NCBI GenBank assembly: GCA_020465985.1
Contig: JAANYP010006977.1
Location: 1-64,000 of the forward strand
Length of the DNA stretch: 64,000 nucleotides
Source: Centrapalus pauciflorus
Lineage: Eukaryota > Streptophyta > Magnoliopsida > Asterales > Asteraceae
Direction of reading: 5' to 3'
Positions within the stretch are counted from its first letter, which is position 1; each line of letters starts with the position of its first letter. Under the pieces are notes generated by a model. That model made no database searches. It was not told the DNA's origin and worked only from the letters and a program-made list of their open reading frames with translations. The position numbers and the translations under genes were made by a program. Below, piece after piece: positions 33,001 through 45,903 of the stretch.

Positions 33001-34233
33001 GGGAGGGGTCAGACGGGCTAGTATGGTCTGTTGGTTTCTTTTTGGATAAGGATTTGCGTCTGTTGTAGGATTTAAGGGATGAGGTGGAGGATTGATGTTG
33101 TGGAGAGGTGATGAGGGGTTCTGTTTGGACTGGTGGTGAGACTGGGTCAGAAACAGGAGGGTTAGCCTGTTCCATGGTCTCAGGTGCCACAGAGGCACCA
33201 ACCACAAAGGCTTCAGATTCAACATATGAACTAGGATGAGAAGCCTGCTCCCCCTCAGCCACAGAGGCTGATGGGGCAGACTTGGACTTAGCTATTTTTG
33301 CGTTCTTGCTGACAGGCTCAGCTTGAGTCGATTGCAGAACCCTTTTAACAACTATAGTCATGGATTTGGATTTTCCTCTAAGAGCAGTCACTGGATCCAC
33401 CCTCACAGTAGAGGGTCCTTCCACCATACCAAGCAACCTCCTCATTGGTGTAGATAGAGGAGGCTTATTTGGGAGTACAGGGGTGTAGAAAACTCTATTC
33501 CCAATCACTGGGAAAGCAGCAGTACGTAACATAGGCTGAGAGTTACATAAATGCTCACCACAGACATGCTTGAAGATGAGGCTCAGAAACCGTGGATATC
33601 GAACAGCAGCTGGACATGTTTCCTGCTGCACCAGATTCCTCAAATTCACGAAAATCCACCGAGCCATGTTCATAGTAGTCCCATCTACGAGCTGTAGGAC
33701 TATTGGGATCTCATCACGGCTGAGCTGGTCAAAGGAACCAACTTTGCTGCTGAAGCACATCACCACAGACGCAAATAGGAAGCTGTAAGTAGGTGATAGA
33801 TCCTTTCTGAACAGGGTGGCTCTAATCGTGGGTTCTGCTACACCACAAAAGCGTAGCAAGTTTCCCATCTGATCATTTTCAGGCTGTGGCCGGTCTGAGT
33901 CCCATTGAGAAGGGTTCCCCTTATGATTTTGGTTGCTGGGTAATAGGCACAGGTGTACCAAAATTCATACACCATTTCCTGGTACAGGACACCAGGAGAA
34001 GCAGTCATGGCGTAGTGCAGAGGGTGAACCTTAAGAAACACCACCATATTTTCATAACCTTTTCCCACATAGTTTTTGGGAATGGTTAGGTTTGCTATGT
34101 AGTTTGTGGGTTTCAGTGTTCCCATCGTGGTAACAGAAGGATGTTTCTGTACGTCCTTACCGATGAATACTGGGAGCAAAGGGATGTTTTGGTGAGCAAT
34201 GGTTAAAGTAGTGGAGGTATGAGCACAGGACAC
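30054..34233 (-). pseudogene. Third ORF of copy B, broken
   Basis: The ATG used in A and C is ATT here; an in-frame ATG 36 bases upstream (34231-34233) could serve. Pieces: 33838-34233 (N-terminus, KDVQKHPSVTTMGTLKPTN), 32714-33961, 31937-32554, 31269-31922, 30718-31110 and 30349-30594. The end is placed at 30054-30056 from copy C. The C-terminal part carries ARAQIHFDNLARKKFFDVADRRLPKE and KGKQWKLQITRMG, conserved with C. Several indels break the frame. A long Ser/Pro/Gln middle and heptad-rich stretches are seen; function unknown. Confidence 0.75.
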
Positions 34234-34420
34234 TTAGTCGATTTTAGGGTTCTTTGGAAGTTATGGTAGCAGTAGAGAAAGAAGAAGATGAAACAGTAGA
34301 GAAGGTATTTATAGGATTCGAATGTGAGTGGGTATGAGAGAGAAGGGTTTGGGCGGTTGATTTGAAATGTTCTGTAACAGAAAACGAAACGGTTGTCCTT
34401 GTCAGAACGGTTGTCAGACC
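34234..34420 (-). promoter_or_regulatory. Putative internal promoter of the third ORF, copy B
   Basis: TATAAATA on the minus strand (plus-strand TATTTATA at 34306-34313), an AACCCTAAA motif between it and the ORF, and AACGG cores near 34388 and 34408. Arranged as in A and C, with one upstream core mutated. Confidence 0.5.
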
Positions 34421-34884
34421 ACTTGAACCCTTTTTAGTCACTAATACACGTTAACACGCATTATCTGCAATTATTAAGTTAAATAAATACAGAAATTAAG
34501 TAACTTAATTGTGAAGAAAGGTAATTAAAACGGATGGTCTAAGCTGTTGGTCAAACCTGTGTTAAGCAGGGTCATCATAAGCTGTTCATTCTTCAAGCTG
34601 TTCATTCAACCTGTGCAGCTATGTAAGAACAGGGTTGTGTTCAATAGCTGACCAGGTTACAAGACAATGTCTTGTGTGACAGATTGAGAGAGTGAGCAGG
34701 TTGGAGGTTTGATCAACAAACCAGGTTTGAGGTGAATACTGATATTGTAAAACCTGTTATATGCTCAAGCTGTTCAAGTTTTCAGAAATTGGCTAAGTGT
34801 AGAACATGCATAGCCTGTTCTGTCTAAGCTGTTCTGAAACTTGAGCAGTGTGAGACATATAATGACTTAGAACAATTAGGACAC
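34421..34884 (-). other. pol-to-third-ORF spacer, copy B
   Basis: Non-coding, rich in CTGTTC/GAACAG words. Carries the palindrome of copy A with one end base changed (34658-34675). Confidence 0.6.
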
Positions 34885-35400
34885 TTAGTCACTTTTATTC
34901 AACATGCCCAGTTTACATACAAGATAACTAAACCTGTTTTCATCAAGAGGCTTGGTGAAAATGTCTGCAAGCTGTTCATCTGTGGAAATAAAACTTACCT
35001 CCACATTACCTTTTTGGATGTGATCTCTTATGAAGTGATGTCTGACTTCTATATGCTTTGTTCTGGAATGAAATACTGGATTGTTGGAGATGGCTATAGC
35101 ACTTGTATTATCACACAGAATAGGAGTCTTCCTATATACAAGTCCAAAGTCTTCAAGCTGATGCTGCATCCACAGAATCTGCCCACAGCAGCTTCCAGCA
35201 GCAATATACTCAGCTTCAGCAGTAGAAGTGGAAACTGAGTTCTGCTTTTTGCTACACCAACTTATCAACTTACCACCAAGGAGTTGACACCCACGTGTTG
35301 TGCTTTTTCTGTCTAGCCTGCATCCTGCAAAGTCAGAATCTGAATATCCTGTTAGCTCAAGACTTGAGTCTTTGGGATACTAAAGAGCCAAACCTGGTGT
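34885..35400 (-). pseudogene. Copia RNase H region, copy B
   Basis: GYSDSDFAGCRLDRKSTT, ISWCSKKQNSVSTSTAEAEYIAA, LCDNTSAIAISNN and DIFTKPLDE are present. A stop at about 35381 (a Trp codon in the other copies) separates it from RT. The open piece is 34885-35268. Confidence 0.9.
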
Positions 35401-36240
35401 ACCCTTAAGGTATCTGAAGATTCTTTTGACAGCAGCTAGGTGTGATTCTTTAGGATCAGCTTGAAACCTAGCACATAAACAAGTAGCAACCATAATATCT
35501 GGTCTACTAGCAGTTAAATATAGCAAGCTCCCAATCATGCCTCTGTAAGCTGTTACTGAAACAGCTTTGCCACTGGCATCTGCATCCAATTTTACATTGG
35601 TTGCCATTGGGGTTTTGATAGGAGAACTTTGATCAAATTTAAACTTTTTCAAAAGATCTAAAGTGTACTTTCTTTGATTTATGAAAATTCCATTTGAGGT
35701 TTGTTTAACCTGCAATCCTAAAAAGAAAGTAAGTTGTCCCATCATACTCATTTCATAATTTGATTTCATGAGTAACGAAAAATTCTTGCATAACTGCTCA
35801 TTAGTGGAACCAAATAATATGTCACCCACATAAATTTGAACAAGCATAATATCAGACTTCACCTTCTTTATGAACAGTGTGGTATCCACTTTACCTCTGG
35901 AATAACCATTGCTCATAAGGAAATCAGTTAGAGTGTCATACCAGGCTCTAGGGGCTTGTTTTAGACCATAGAGGGCTTTGTCCTACTTATAGACAAAACC
36001 TGGATGATGTTCATTTTTAAAACCTGGAGGCTGCTTGACATACACTTCTTCTTGCAGCTTTCCATTCAAAAATGCACTCTTTACATCCATTTGAAAAACC
36101 TTCATACTCTTGTGCGCAGCATAGGCTAGAAACAAACGAATTGCCTCTAACATGGCCACAGGAGCAAATGTTTCATCATAGTCAATTCCTTCTTCCTGTC
36201 TATAGCCCTAACCAACCATTCTTGCCTTATTTCTAATAAC
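35380..36240 (-). pseudogene. Copia reverse transcriptase, copy B, YVGD
   Basis: RT blocks are continuous with copy A, but the catalytic motif reads YVGDILFG, so the first Asp of YVDD is Gly and the enzyme would be dead. A stop after KALYGLKQ-proximal sequence near 35984 (ctacttataga region) and others further upstream break it. The largest open piece is 35380-35916. Confidence 0.9.
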
Positions 36241-37560
36241 ATGACCTTGCTCATCCATTTTGTTCCTGAAAACCCATTTGGTGTCAATTATTGTTTTTCC
36301 TTTAGGAGCAAGGACCAGCTTCCATACTTTGTTTCTCTCAAACTGATTGAGCTCTTCTTGCTTGGCAGTGATCCAATTGGCATCTTTAAGAGCTTCTTCC
36401 ACTTTATTAGGCTCCATCAGGGACACAAAACTAGAAAACATACAAAAGTTTCCCAAGCTATCCCACCTTGTTTGCACCCCTTTGTTGATGTCACCAATTA
36501 TTTGATCATTTGGGTGACACCTGATCCACTTAGGATCTTGCTTCAATGAAGATTCTCCTGAGTTATTTGCATCTTCAACAGGTCCTGTTGAGCAGCTCTC
36601 AAGATTTTCAGACACACTGATATCTTGAGGTTGTTCACTTGTCGAGCATGAGTCTCCATTGTTGAACATATCAGCAGAGGATCAAGGAAAATCAGCATTG
36701 ATTGGTTCAGGACATGATGTTGTAATTATGTCAGTACACTTATTCACACAGGGTGTATCAACATAGTCATCATCATGGTCATCATGATTAACAGATTCCG
36801 CTCTAGATGTAGTGGAATCTTTTGAGTCCTTTTCTTCATTGATGGAATGCATAAGATCATCAAAGTTGAACTCTCCTGAAACTGATTCAGGAACAACTTT
36901 GGTGGAGGCACTCCTAGAATCTTCAAAGGTGACATTGATAGATTCATCTATCACCTTTCTCTTATTCTTGTATACTCTGTAGGCTTTGGAGATAGCAGAA
37001 TATCCAACAAACACACCTTCATCAGCTTTGGGTTCAAACTTTCCCAGTAGGTCCCTCTGATTCAGAATGAAGCAGGGACATCCAAACACATGGAAATAGC
37101 TAATGTTTGGCCTTCTCCCTTTGATTAACTCATAGGGAGTCTTGTTGAACCTTTTCACCACCAAGGATCTATTTTGGGTGAAGCAGACAGTGTTGACAGC
37201 TTCATCCCAGAATGATGAAGGTAAACCTGATGCACACAACATGGTTCTAACAGCTTCAATGAGAAATCTGTTTCTCCTTTCAGCAACTCCATTTTGTTGT
37301 GGAGTTCTTACTGCTGAAAAATTCTGTGAGATCCCTCTTTCTTCACTGATGTCCTCAAGAGTACTATTTCTGAATTTAGTACCATGATCACTTCTAAGCT
37401 GCTTTACTTGAGCAGAGTTCAACATCTCCATCTTTTTGATAAATCCATGATTTCTCTAGCAGCCTCTCCTTTGCTCTTTAGAAAGATCATCCATGTAGAC
37501 CTGGAGAACTCATCGACCATTTCTAGAGTGTATATTCATCTACCTAGACTTGGGACACTG
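36208..37560 (-). pseudogene. Integrase core and C-terminus, copy B
   Basis: Pieces 36208-36669 and 36682-37431 contain LRSDHGTKFRN, PQQNGVAERRNRF (the Glu of the triad), KRFNKTPYELIKGRRPN, GCPCFILNQRD and GVFVGYSAISKAYRVY. A frameshift near 37445 separates the HMDLFGP part. The acidic linker to RT is present. Confidence 0.9.
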
Positions 37561-38010
37561 ACTGGTCCAAACAAGTCCATGTGGATTAAGAAGAGAGGAG
37601 TATCAATAAAGAAATTGTGCTTAGATTTAAAAGATGTTTTTCTATGCTTGCCTTTCTCACAAGCTGTGCAGAGTTTATCCTTAACAAAGGTTATAGAAGG
37701 CAAACCTGTTACCAACTCTTTCTTACAGAGTTTGTTGATATTCTTGAAGTTCAGGTGAGATAGCCTTTTGTGCCATAACCATTTCAGGTTTGCATTGCTT
37801 CTTGAGATAAAGCAGGTTTCAGTTGTGGGATCAGTAGATTTCATGTCCACAACATATACACATTTCTTCCGTTGTGCACACACCACAACTTTTCCTTGGG
37901 GATCCAATATGTAACCCAGGTGCTCATCAAAGTTAACCTTGTAGCCAACATCATACAGTTGACTTATTCTAACAAGATTATGTTTTAGTCCAGACACATA
38001 GGAAAATACT
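37536..38010 (-). pseudogene. GAG-pre-integrase and integrase start, copy B; protease lost
   Basis: SGLKHNLVRISQLYD, LWHKRLSHLNFKNINKLCKK and CTACEKGK (HHCC zinc region), then HMDLFGPVSVPSLG. The DSGCSGHMTG protease site and about 200 flanking bases present in A (6490-6700) are missing at about 38008. Confidence 0.9.
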
Positions 38011-38900
38011 AGTTATTTTAGGAGAACTCATCATAGGGAAGAGTTCTCCTACTTCATCAATATTTGTTGATGGACCAGTGATATCCACACTAATATTCCC
38101 TATTTGGATTGTATCAGCTTGGGTACTATCCTCATTGACTATGTTACTTTCAACACTGCTTGTTTTTACAATGATGGAACTAGCAGAGTCAATAGGCCTC
38201 ATGTCCTTAGTTTCAGGACAGTCTTTGGCCATATGTGTCTTCTTCCCACACTTATAGCATTTCTCTTTTTAGCCTTTTTGGAAGAAGAACCTCCAGAAAC
38301 ATATTCTGAATTTTTTTGTTGATTCTGTCAGCAGGTTTAGCAAACTTATTACTGTTTTTAGAAGAATCAACAGTTTGGGTGGAAGGCACAATGGCAACAG
38401 CTTTGCCTGTATCTTCTTTCCTCTTTTTGGGAGGACATATACCAAATACAGGTAACTTGATTGGCCATTGACCTTCCACAGGTTTGGGAAACTTATTCCC
38501 AAATTTCTCAGGCTAAGCAGTGGCTTTGCCTTTGCCCTTACTGAGATGTGATGAATGTTGCCTATCAACATAATCACTGCTTTTGGTTTTGAAAGACTTA
38601 CCTTCATTTATAACCAATTATCCACTATGATTTAAAAACTTATTTGAAATCACAGCAGATTTACTTTCAACATGAGACTTACCCCTGTTGAAAGGAGGCT
38701 GCTTACCTTTTGAAAACGTTTTCTCAAAATGATCAGCATCAAAAGGATTAACAGGTCTCTTACCATCAGCTTTAGACCCAGAGTCTATTTTGTCAACAGG
38801 TTTAGAGTCCACAGCTGCAGCTAGAGCTTGTTTCCATTTCTTTTGCTTGTGTGAACCAGCTGAGCACTTAGCAGACTAATTTGATGGAGAACACATTCCA
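38011..38900 (-). pseudogene. Gag-protease linker with second zinc knuckle, copy B
   Basis: Pieces 37978-38232, 38252-38479 and 38618-38812 match the linker of A. The second knuckle (near 38215-38265) is split by a frameshift. Basic and Lys/Asn/Ser-rich. Confidence 0.75.
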
Positions 38901-40624
38901 TCATCAGCTTTTGGAGCTCTTTCACACAAGCTGTCAGTATTTTGAGGCCTGACAAACCTGTTTGTTGAGACTAGCTTACCATTCACTTTCTGGATGAAAG
39001 TGCTAGGAAGCTCACCAAGAGTGGATAAGTCATTTTTCAGATTATTTATCTCATCAATAGAAGCTGCTTTGTCAAGATCCCCTGCAAGATAGGCTTGGAT
39101 TTCTGCAGGGATCTGTTGACTGATGCAATGGCTGACTTATTTTGCAGATTGGTACCAAGAGTCAACAATATTTTGAAGCTTTGCATGTTTTATGTCTGTT
39201 TCTCTCTTCTCTTCTAGTAACATGGAATTGATGTGTTTTAATTCATTAAGTTCAGTTTCCAACTTATGGAAACTGTCCAGTTTACTAGTTTTTATTTCAA
39301 GATCAGTTTTCAGCTTGGAGATTTCACACGACAAAACATTATGCTTCTCAACAGCAGCTTTTAAATCATAAAGCGTATATTCAAACATTTTTACTTTTTC
39401 ATCAGAACTGTAAGCCATAAAATTTTGTACCTTGTACATCATTGTTGGATTCCAGTTCTCTAAGCTGATGAAGGCTTCGGCTTCAGCCAGTTCTTGTTTG
39501 AAGTTGCTGGTTGATGCGACATCAGTATTGGCCATTAGACAGTTGTTATCTTCTTCATCCGAAGATGAGTCAGATTCCTCCCAATCACATGTCTCAGCCA
39601 TGAGTCTCTTTTGCTTGTTGGAAGCCACTGAGTCTTCCAACTTCTTCAGCTTAGCCATGGCCATAAGGTACTTATTCCTGTAGCCATCGTTCCTGTTTGT
39701 CTTGAATGGTTTGGATGATTGACCAACAACTTTAGACACACAGTTAGCAACTATATGGCCAGTTTTGCCACATTTAAAGCACTTAGCCTTAGTTTTATCA
39801 AATGCCTTCTTTTTTGATGGCACTTGACTTCCTTTGTAGCATTCTTCCACCAAACCTCTTCTTGTTGAACTTTTTGACAAGCATTGCAATCATTTGCTCA
39901 TCATCTAGTTCAGCAAGATCTTCACAGTCTTCCTCTTTAGACATCTCTTCCCTTTCACCATCAGCCTGTTGATCAGGTTGTGTGAACACATCAAATACCT
40001 GACCAACAGGTTGTCTCACGCTGGCCACTAAGGCAACACCTCTCTTAGACATTTCCAAAGCATTTCTTTTCAGGCTGTCCTTTGTGATCCCAACAGCTTT
40101 GAGATCATTGATAAGAGCATTGAACCTGGTATAGGTTTCTGTGAGAGACTCCTTTGGTTTTGCAAAGAAGAGTTCATACTGTCTAACAAGGATGTTAATC
40201 CTGTTATGCAATGTGATTGTGGGACCATCATAGACGGTACACAAAGTATCCCACATCTCCTTTGCAGTTTTCATTTTCTCAACCTGTTTGAACACATCAT
40301 CAGGAAGAGAAATGACCAGGTTATTCCTGGCTTTTGCATCAAGAGCAACCAGCCTTTTGTCTTCATCAAACCATTGAGCTTTGGCCGTCTCAAAGGTTCT
40401 GATCTCAGGGCAGCTCCTTCAACAGCAGGAGTGACGGTAGTAACAGAAGTTGGCACATAGGGACCTTCCATTACTATCTCTAGCAATTGTACATCCAGAT
40501 TCTCTAAGTAGAGCATCATTCTGCACTTCCAACCAGAGAAGTTCTGTTGATTGAATTTGGGGGGTTTGGCCAATAGAACCATTGTCATAGTAGGAGAGGA
40601 GGAACTGGCAGCACTGTTGTCCAT
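38901..40624 (-). pseudogene. gag, copy B
   Basis: Start ATG at 40622-40624 (MDNSAASSSSPTM). UBN2-like region with a frameshift near 40410 and a deletion of about 46 codons at about 40075 relative to A and C (between GITKDSL and KRNALEMSKRG). Zinc knuckle CFKCGKTGHIVANC is in 39137-39889, followed by the acidic patch and coiled coil. Open pieces: 40271-40624, 39798-40295, 39137-39889. Confidence 0.9.
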
Positions 40625-40672
40625 AGGAAAGTAGGGAGAATGAGAGATCTAGAGTTAACACACATTCTATCT

Positions 40673-40684
40673 GCTCTGATACCT
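40673..40684 (-). other. Primer binding site, copy B
   Basis: Plus-strand GCTCTGATACCT: the initiator Met tRNA site with the terminal base changed, two bases from the LTR. Confidence 0.88.
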
Positions 40685-40686
40685 TT

Positions 40687-41807
40687 TGTAGGTCCCACAA
40701 GGTTTCCCTAGTGTATTGTTCTAAGTTGTAGACACCGGGGGGGGGGGGGGTGAATACATCAAATTAAAACTCAACACTCTTTTCTCAATGTTTGTGTATA
40801 TTATTAACAAGTGTTAATTACAAACAAGCTTGACTGCGGAAAGGTTCAAGCTGAGATGACAGATACAACAGATATTCAACTAATCTAAGACACACTCAGA
40901 CTAGATACAATGAATACACTCACTAAGATGAACTCACTGATTTTACAAGACACAGATGGACACCTTGAATAAGAACAGCTTAGACACACATTACTGTTTT
41001 ATTCAAGCAGACTTGCATGCATGGAATAACACACTTCAATGCACGATCTGAATTTCTCACTCTTGGTTATCTCACAATCCTTAGAAGCTTCCTTTTTTAC
41101 TCTCACTGAGAATCTCAGTGAAGCTTCTTCATTGGACGATGAGATAGTGGGATATCTTTCCAAAAAGAGAAAACAACTTTTCTGCACATTCTGATAAAGC
41201 AGACTTGTCTTCATGTGGCAGAATCTTTATCTTTTCCTTTTTGTCTCTGTTGCATAAGGCTTTAACCAAAAGAGGAATGTCAACTTGGCATCTTTCTTCT
41301 TTTGTTAAGGCCATCTTGATATAAGAAATGGTCTGTCACCCATTTCAAATATCCTTTTGTCTTCTTGTTACAGAACAGCGTAGGCAGGCTTTTGCAGTTT
41401 CTGTTTTCCACTTTGTCTTCGACTTGTAAACTGATCTTGTAGCAAAAAACAATACATGAGGACTTGGAAACATATTCCATAAAGTGTTTAGCCTGTTCAC
41501 AAGGAACAGGTTCTGTTCACAAAGAACAGAACACTTAGAATCTGCCCAAGCTGCTCATCAGAATTAAGCAGCGTAGACAGTTTATGTCCAGCCTATTCAG
41601 CAGACAGAAAAGCTTGGACAATCTGCCTTTGTTGCAACTACTGCAATAGAGTAAACAACTTTGACTTATATTGCAAATCACTTTTCAGGTTTCAATAAGG
41701 CATTAACAGACCTTAAATTATACCTTCATGTGCATCAAATAGGTTTGATTAAAAATCTCCCCCTATGATGTAGAGCAGGTTTGACTGAGGCCTTTTTGTG
41801 CCTAATA
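40687..41807 (-). repeat. 5' LTR of copy B
   Basis: 1121 bp. It ends in TA instead of CA on the plus strand (TGTTAG has become TATTAG on the minus). The TATA box is lost (plus-strand CTTTTTTA near 41092 where the other LTR has CTTTTATA), so the copy's own promoter is damaged. The G-run at about 40737-40750 is long compared with six G in the other LTR. Confidence 0.92.
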
Positions 41808-41812
41808 GATTG

Positions 41813-42731
41813 CATTCACATTTGCTTAAGAAACCGGAACCTGTTCCTGAAAATTCTACCGATCCAAGTTGGAAGTGGTTTAAGGTATATACATATTTGT
41901 TTAAGTTTTTTTTTTCATAAGGTATATACATATTCTTTAGAACTATCTACTTTAATGACCCATTTTGTTTTAATTGATTTTATAGGAGCCTTAGATGGAA
42001 CATATATAAAGTGCTTAGTACCACTTGAAGATAAGCCTATATATAGAACAAGGAAGAATGATATTGCAACAAACGTATTAGGGGTGTGTTCCCAAGATAT
42101 GCAGTTTATCTATGTATTAACTGGATGGGAAGGGCCGGCAGCTAATGGTAGAGTTCTTCGAGATGCTCTTCTTAGGCCACCGGATTGAAAGTTCCAAGAC
42201 TGGGTATGTAAATAGATATCAAAATTATAATTTAATAGTGTGATAGTGAAATAACTACTGTACTTTATTATCATCAGGTTATTACTTGGTTGATGCTGGA
42301 TACACAAATGGAGAAGGCTTCTTAGCCCCTTATAGAGGTCAAAGGTATCATTTAAATGATTGGCGTGATGGACACCAACCTGTGACAGCCAAAGAATTTT
42401 TTTTTAATATGAAGCATTCATCTACAAGGAATGTTATCGAAAGGTGTTTTGGGATCTTGAAGGCTAGATGGGGGATTTTAAAAGATAACTCTTATTATCC
42501 TATTAAACTAAAAACAAGATTATTATGGCATGTTGCCTCATTCATAATTATATTAGACAAGAAATTCTTATAGATCCATTTGACAATGAAATGGAAATGG
42601 ACGAAGGTACCGGAGATGTTGGAATTGAAGAAGGGGATAATATCAATTCAATTGGTACTTCAAATGAGTGGACGTCATTTAGAGATTCTTTAGCTCAATC
42701 TATGTTTGAATCATGGACGGATTCACATTAA
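41813..42731 (+). pseudogene. Harbinger transposase, catalytic part
   Basis: Continues from 28617: LHSHLLKKPEPVPENSTDPSWKWFK, a probable intron (about 41885-41985), then GALDGTYIKCLVPLEDKP (first Asp) and NVLGVCSQDMQFIYVLTGWEG. After a frameshift and a short intron (about 42202-42277) come YYLVDAGYTNGEGFLAPYRG (second Asp) and STRNVIERCFGILKARWGIL (Glu). All three residues of the DDE triad of HARBI1-type nucleases are seen. A further shift near 42530 precedes a C-terminal acidic tail ending at 42731. It catalysed cut-and-paste at TTA sites; now dead. Confidence 0.88.
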
Positions 42732-42756
42732 TAATACTAGCATCTTGTTGGTTTGT

Positions 42757-43739
42757 GTAAGAATAGTGTGCCCGATACCAATTATAATATATAAGAAACG
42801 TATTACGAATTACAATTTTGAAATAAAGTTACAATACACGGAAATAAATAAAATACAGAAATTAAAATTACAAGTAAAGGAAATAACAATACTGAAAAGT
42901 ATAATACAATACGGAAAAGAAGGCTGAGTCTCGTGTTTGACACGATTCCCTTAAAACAGATTCGAAGTCTGTTTCCCAGGGTACAACAGCCAAATCAGCG
43001 TCTACTACCGGAGGTAACCAACATGCCTGAAAAATCACGTGAATTCGAAGTGTTCTTCGTTCATGGAAGCAGCAACATCTTGCTGTTAAAGTGCAAAAAG
43101 TTTCAGAAATGCAAAGTGTTTTCCAAGTTTTTCAAGTGTCAAAATGATATGTTGTATATCCTATTTATTTTATAGGAAAAAATGGATTGAAACACCTAAT
43201 TAACCATATTTTTATTACAAAAACCGTTTTGTAATACCCCATTATTACAAGGTTTATTATTAATTAATATGAATAATTATGTGTTGAAACCAAATCGTAA
43301 CAGCTTTTTCGAGGTTATTAGCAATCCTCGGAGTAAAAAGTTGCCTTGCACGAGCCCTGGTTTTCAGAGCTGCATTCGTGTCTACAGTTGCTAGCGTACA
43401 CGAGTTCAGTCGGAAAAAGCCACAAACAATTTTGTCATGACCTTGAACACTCCTCCTTATAAACCCACTTTGGTTTCTATCTCCCTTCCTATGTGGGACT
43501 CAATTAACCCACTTAGAAGGTGTTTCATTCATTCCAAACACGAATCTTTGAGCATCGATATTTCATTCATCTTAGCTCCGTTTTGGACGTTCTTTATATC
43601 GTTGGAATCCTCTCTTCAAGAAGAATACAAACCAACAAAATATTAATTATATATCTCTCAATTATATGTAATTATATTTGGTCCACAAAGATGGAAAAAT
43701 ACACTTTTTCCTTTGAAAAATTTACACTTTTTTCCAACA
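42757..43739 (-). repeat. 3' LTR of D
   Basis: 983 bp, TGTAAGAATAG to TTTCCAACA on the plus strand. Followed by a polypurine tract on the minus strand (plus-strand ATCCCCCA, 43740-43747). Confidence 0.85.
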
Positions 43740-44526
43740 ATCCCCCACATGAATGAGAGATCGATCGAAAACACATTCCAATCATTCCCCACATGTATGA
43801 GATTGATCGAAGACACATAAAATTCCAATGAATTTTCAATGGTTGAAATCTTGCATAGGATAGGTAGGTGTAAACCTTTGAACCTTCCCTTATGAAATGC
43901 ACTTAGTCTTCTAGCCGTCAGTAGAACTCGATATCTTTGAACTAAGCTGCCGTTTGTGAAGACGACAATACACTTCACACAAGAATCTCCCTAACAAGGT
44001 AAACTCCTCATAGTCGTGTCCGTTATGGTCATGGAACACTAGCCTGGTTCTGCGAGAGCTACTAAGAATTGTGCCCCTACAATTCCACTCGAAGTGACCC
44101 CACTTCTCTCTCACGTAGGTGATTTCTCCCGAATCATTAACACATAAATGATTTCGTCTGAATCATTATAAAATGCTTAACCTCATTGTCACTAAAATGA
44201 TTTTCTTCTAGAAATCATATAGGAATGGACTAGGAGTTTTTCACAACCCCTCACAATGACCACACTTTATTCATACAAATAGGTTGTCCTTTTGAACCAA
44301 GATCTTGGGATCTCTAGTCAACAAGGTATCGTTTTCCTTCGTATGAATTTATTAATTCATGGGCTTTAGTCTCATTCCTTTTGACGACTTCAAAACTAAC
44401 TCTCTATTTAAGCCTTTTGTAAGCGGAACTGTAGTGTTATCCTTTGACTTCACATAGTCAATAGTAATAACACTTGTTGAGAGTAGTTTTCGTATCGAAT
44501 TATGCAGATGTCTAATATGCCTTGAC
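43740..44526 (-). other. 3' internal non-coding region of D
   Basis: From the polypurine tract to the RNase H end. Small open frames here show no domain. Confidence 0.5.
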
Positions 44527-45060
44527 TTACTTATACATTATGATATGCGCTCTACCAATCACAGATTGGCTATCACATTGTATAGTGACGGCTGAAACGG
44601 GTTTCGGCCACTTTGGTATGTCTTCAATAAATTGACGTAACCATTCAGCTTCTTCACCACACTTATCTAATGCGGTAAATTCAGATTCCATCTTAGATCT
44701 AGCTATCACTGTTTGCTTGGAAGACTTCCAAGAAATGGCAGCCCGACCAAGTGTAAATACATATCCACTTGTTGATCTAGAATCTTTTATATCAGATATC
44801 CAATTCGCATCGCTGTATCCTTCTATAACAGCTGGATATCTCTCATAACGCAGTCCATACTCTCGAGTATATCTCAAATACCGAAGTACTCGTATCACAC
44901 TTTTCCAATGAATCCGACTCGGATTACTCGTGTACCTACTTAGCCTGGTTACAACATATGCTATGTCCGGTCTGGTACAATACATTAGATACATTAGACT
45001 GCCTATAATTCTTGAGTATTCTAGTTGATTAACACTATCACCTCTATTTTTTGATAGATG
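44527..45060 (-). pseudogene. RNase H region of D
   Basis: IIGSLMYLMYCTRPDIAYVVTRLSRYTSNPS is the Copia RT/RNase H link. Then EGYSDANWISD with STSGYVFTLGRAAISWKSSKQTV, MESEFTALDKCGEEAEWLR and IQCDSQSVIGRA: the RNase H acidic residues are present. A stop near 45062 separates it from RT. The open piece is 44527-44994. Confidence 0.9.
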
Positions 45061-45903
45061 TTAACTTGTGTCAATTGGAGTTATAGCGATACTAGAATCA
45101 CCATTACTAAATTTCTCAAGAATTGTGTGAACATAATGAGTTTGACTTAACACAAGACTATCTTGGGTTCGTGTGATTCTAATACCAAGAATCGCTTCCG
45201 CTAAACCCATGTCTTTCATGTCAAATTTGGATTTCAACAACTCTTTCGTTGAATTAATCATTCTTTCGTTACTACCAACGATAAGCATATCGTCTACGTA
45301 TAAATAAAGAATGATATATCCATGTTTTGTATCTTTCATGTACACACACTTGTCGCACTCATTAATTTTAAATCCACATTCTAGCATGACGTGGTCAAAT
45401 TTTTGATGCCATTGTTTGGGAGCTTGCTTCAAGCCATATAATGACTTAACAAGCCTACAAACTTTCTTTCCACATCCAGGAGCACTAAAACCCTCGAGTT
45501 GCTCCATGTAGATCTCCTCTTCTAAATCAACGTTTTAAAAAGCCATCTTCACATCCATTTGGTGCACTTCTAGATTTCTTATTGTGGCAATAGCAAGCAC
45601 CAATCTAATGGATGTTATTCGCGTCACCGGCGAATATGTATCAAAGTAATCAACACCCTCCTTTTGTTTGTAACCATTGATTACCAAACGTGCTTTATAT
45701 TTATCAATGGAACCATCAGGTTTCATTTTCCTCTTAAAAATCCATCGGTAACCTAGTGGTTTACAACGTTCAGGAAGGTCCACTAGTTCCCAAGTATGAT
45801 TTTGTAAAATTGACTCAATTTCACTCTTGATGGCTTCTTTCCATTGAGGTCTGTCAGAAATAGTTACCGCCTTTTGGCAAGTTTTGGGTTCACTTTCAAC
45901 CAT
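45061..45903 (-). pseudogene. Reverse transcriptase of D
   Basis: Pieces 45535-45903 (WKEAIKSEIESILQNHTWELVDLP, GYRWIFKRKMKPDGSIDKYKARLV, VHQMDVKMAF) and 45061-45507 (KSLYGLKQAPKQWHQKFD, ILYLYVDDMLIVGSN) form a near-complete RT domain. A stop lies at the first catalytic block (near 45535). The YVDD motif is intact. Confidence 0.92.

Larger units (their letters stand above)
28618..41807 (-). mobile_element. Sirevirus-type Copia retrotransposon, copy B
   Basis: Complete with both LTRs (28618-29726 and 40687-41807), flanked by a perfect 5-bp duplication GATTG (28613-28617, 41808-41812). Primer site and polypurine tract are present. Minus-strand order is as in copy A. It lies in a transposase exon and is younger than the Harbinger element. 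The LTRs are very similar to each other, but coding lesions are many: gag deletion, loss of the protease core, YVGD in RT, several frameshifts. Confidence 0.95.

Noticed and set aside
42933..43756. Plus-strand ORFs in the LTR of D (42933-43175, 43437-43646, 43520-43756)
   Set aside because: They are inside the LTR, antisense to the element, and the homologous ones in the other LTR are shifted; no domain.
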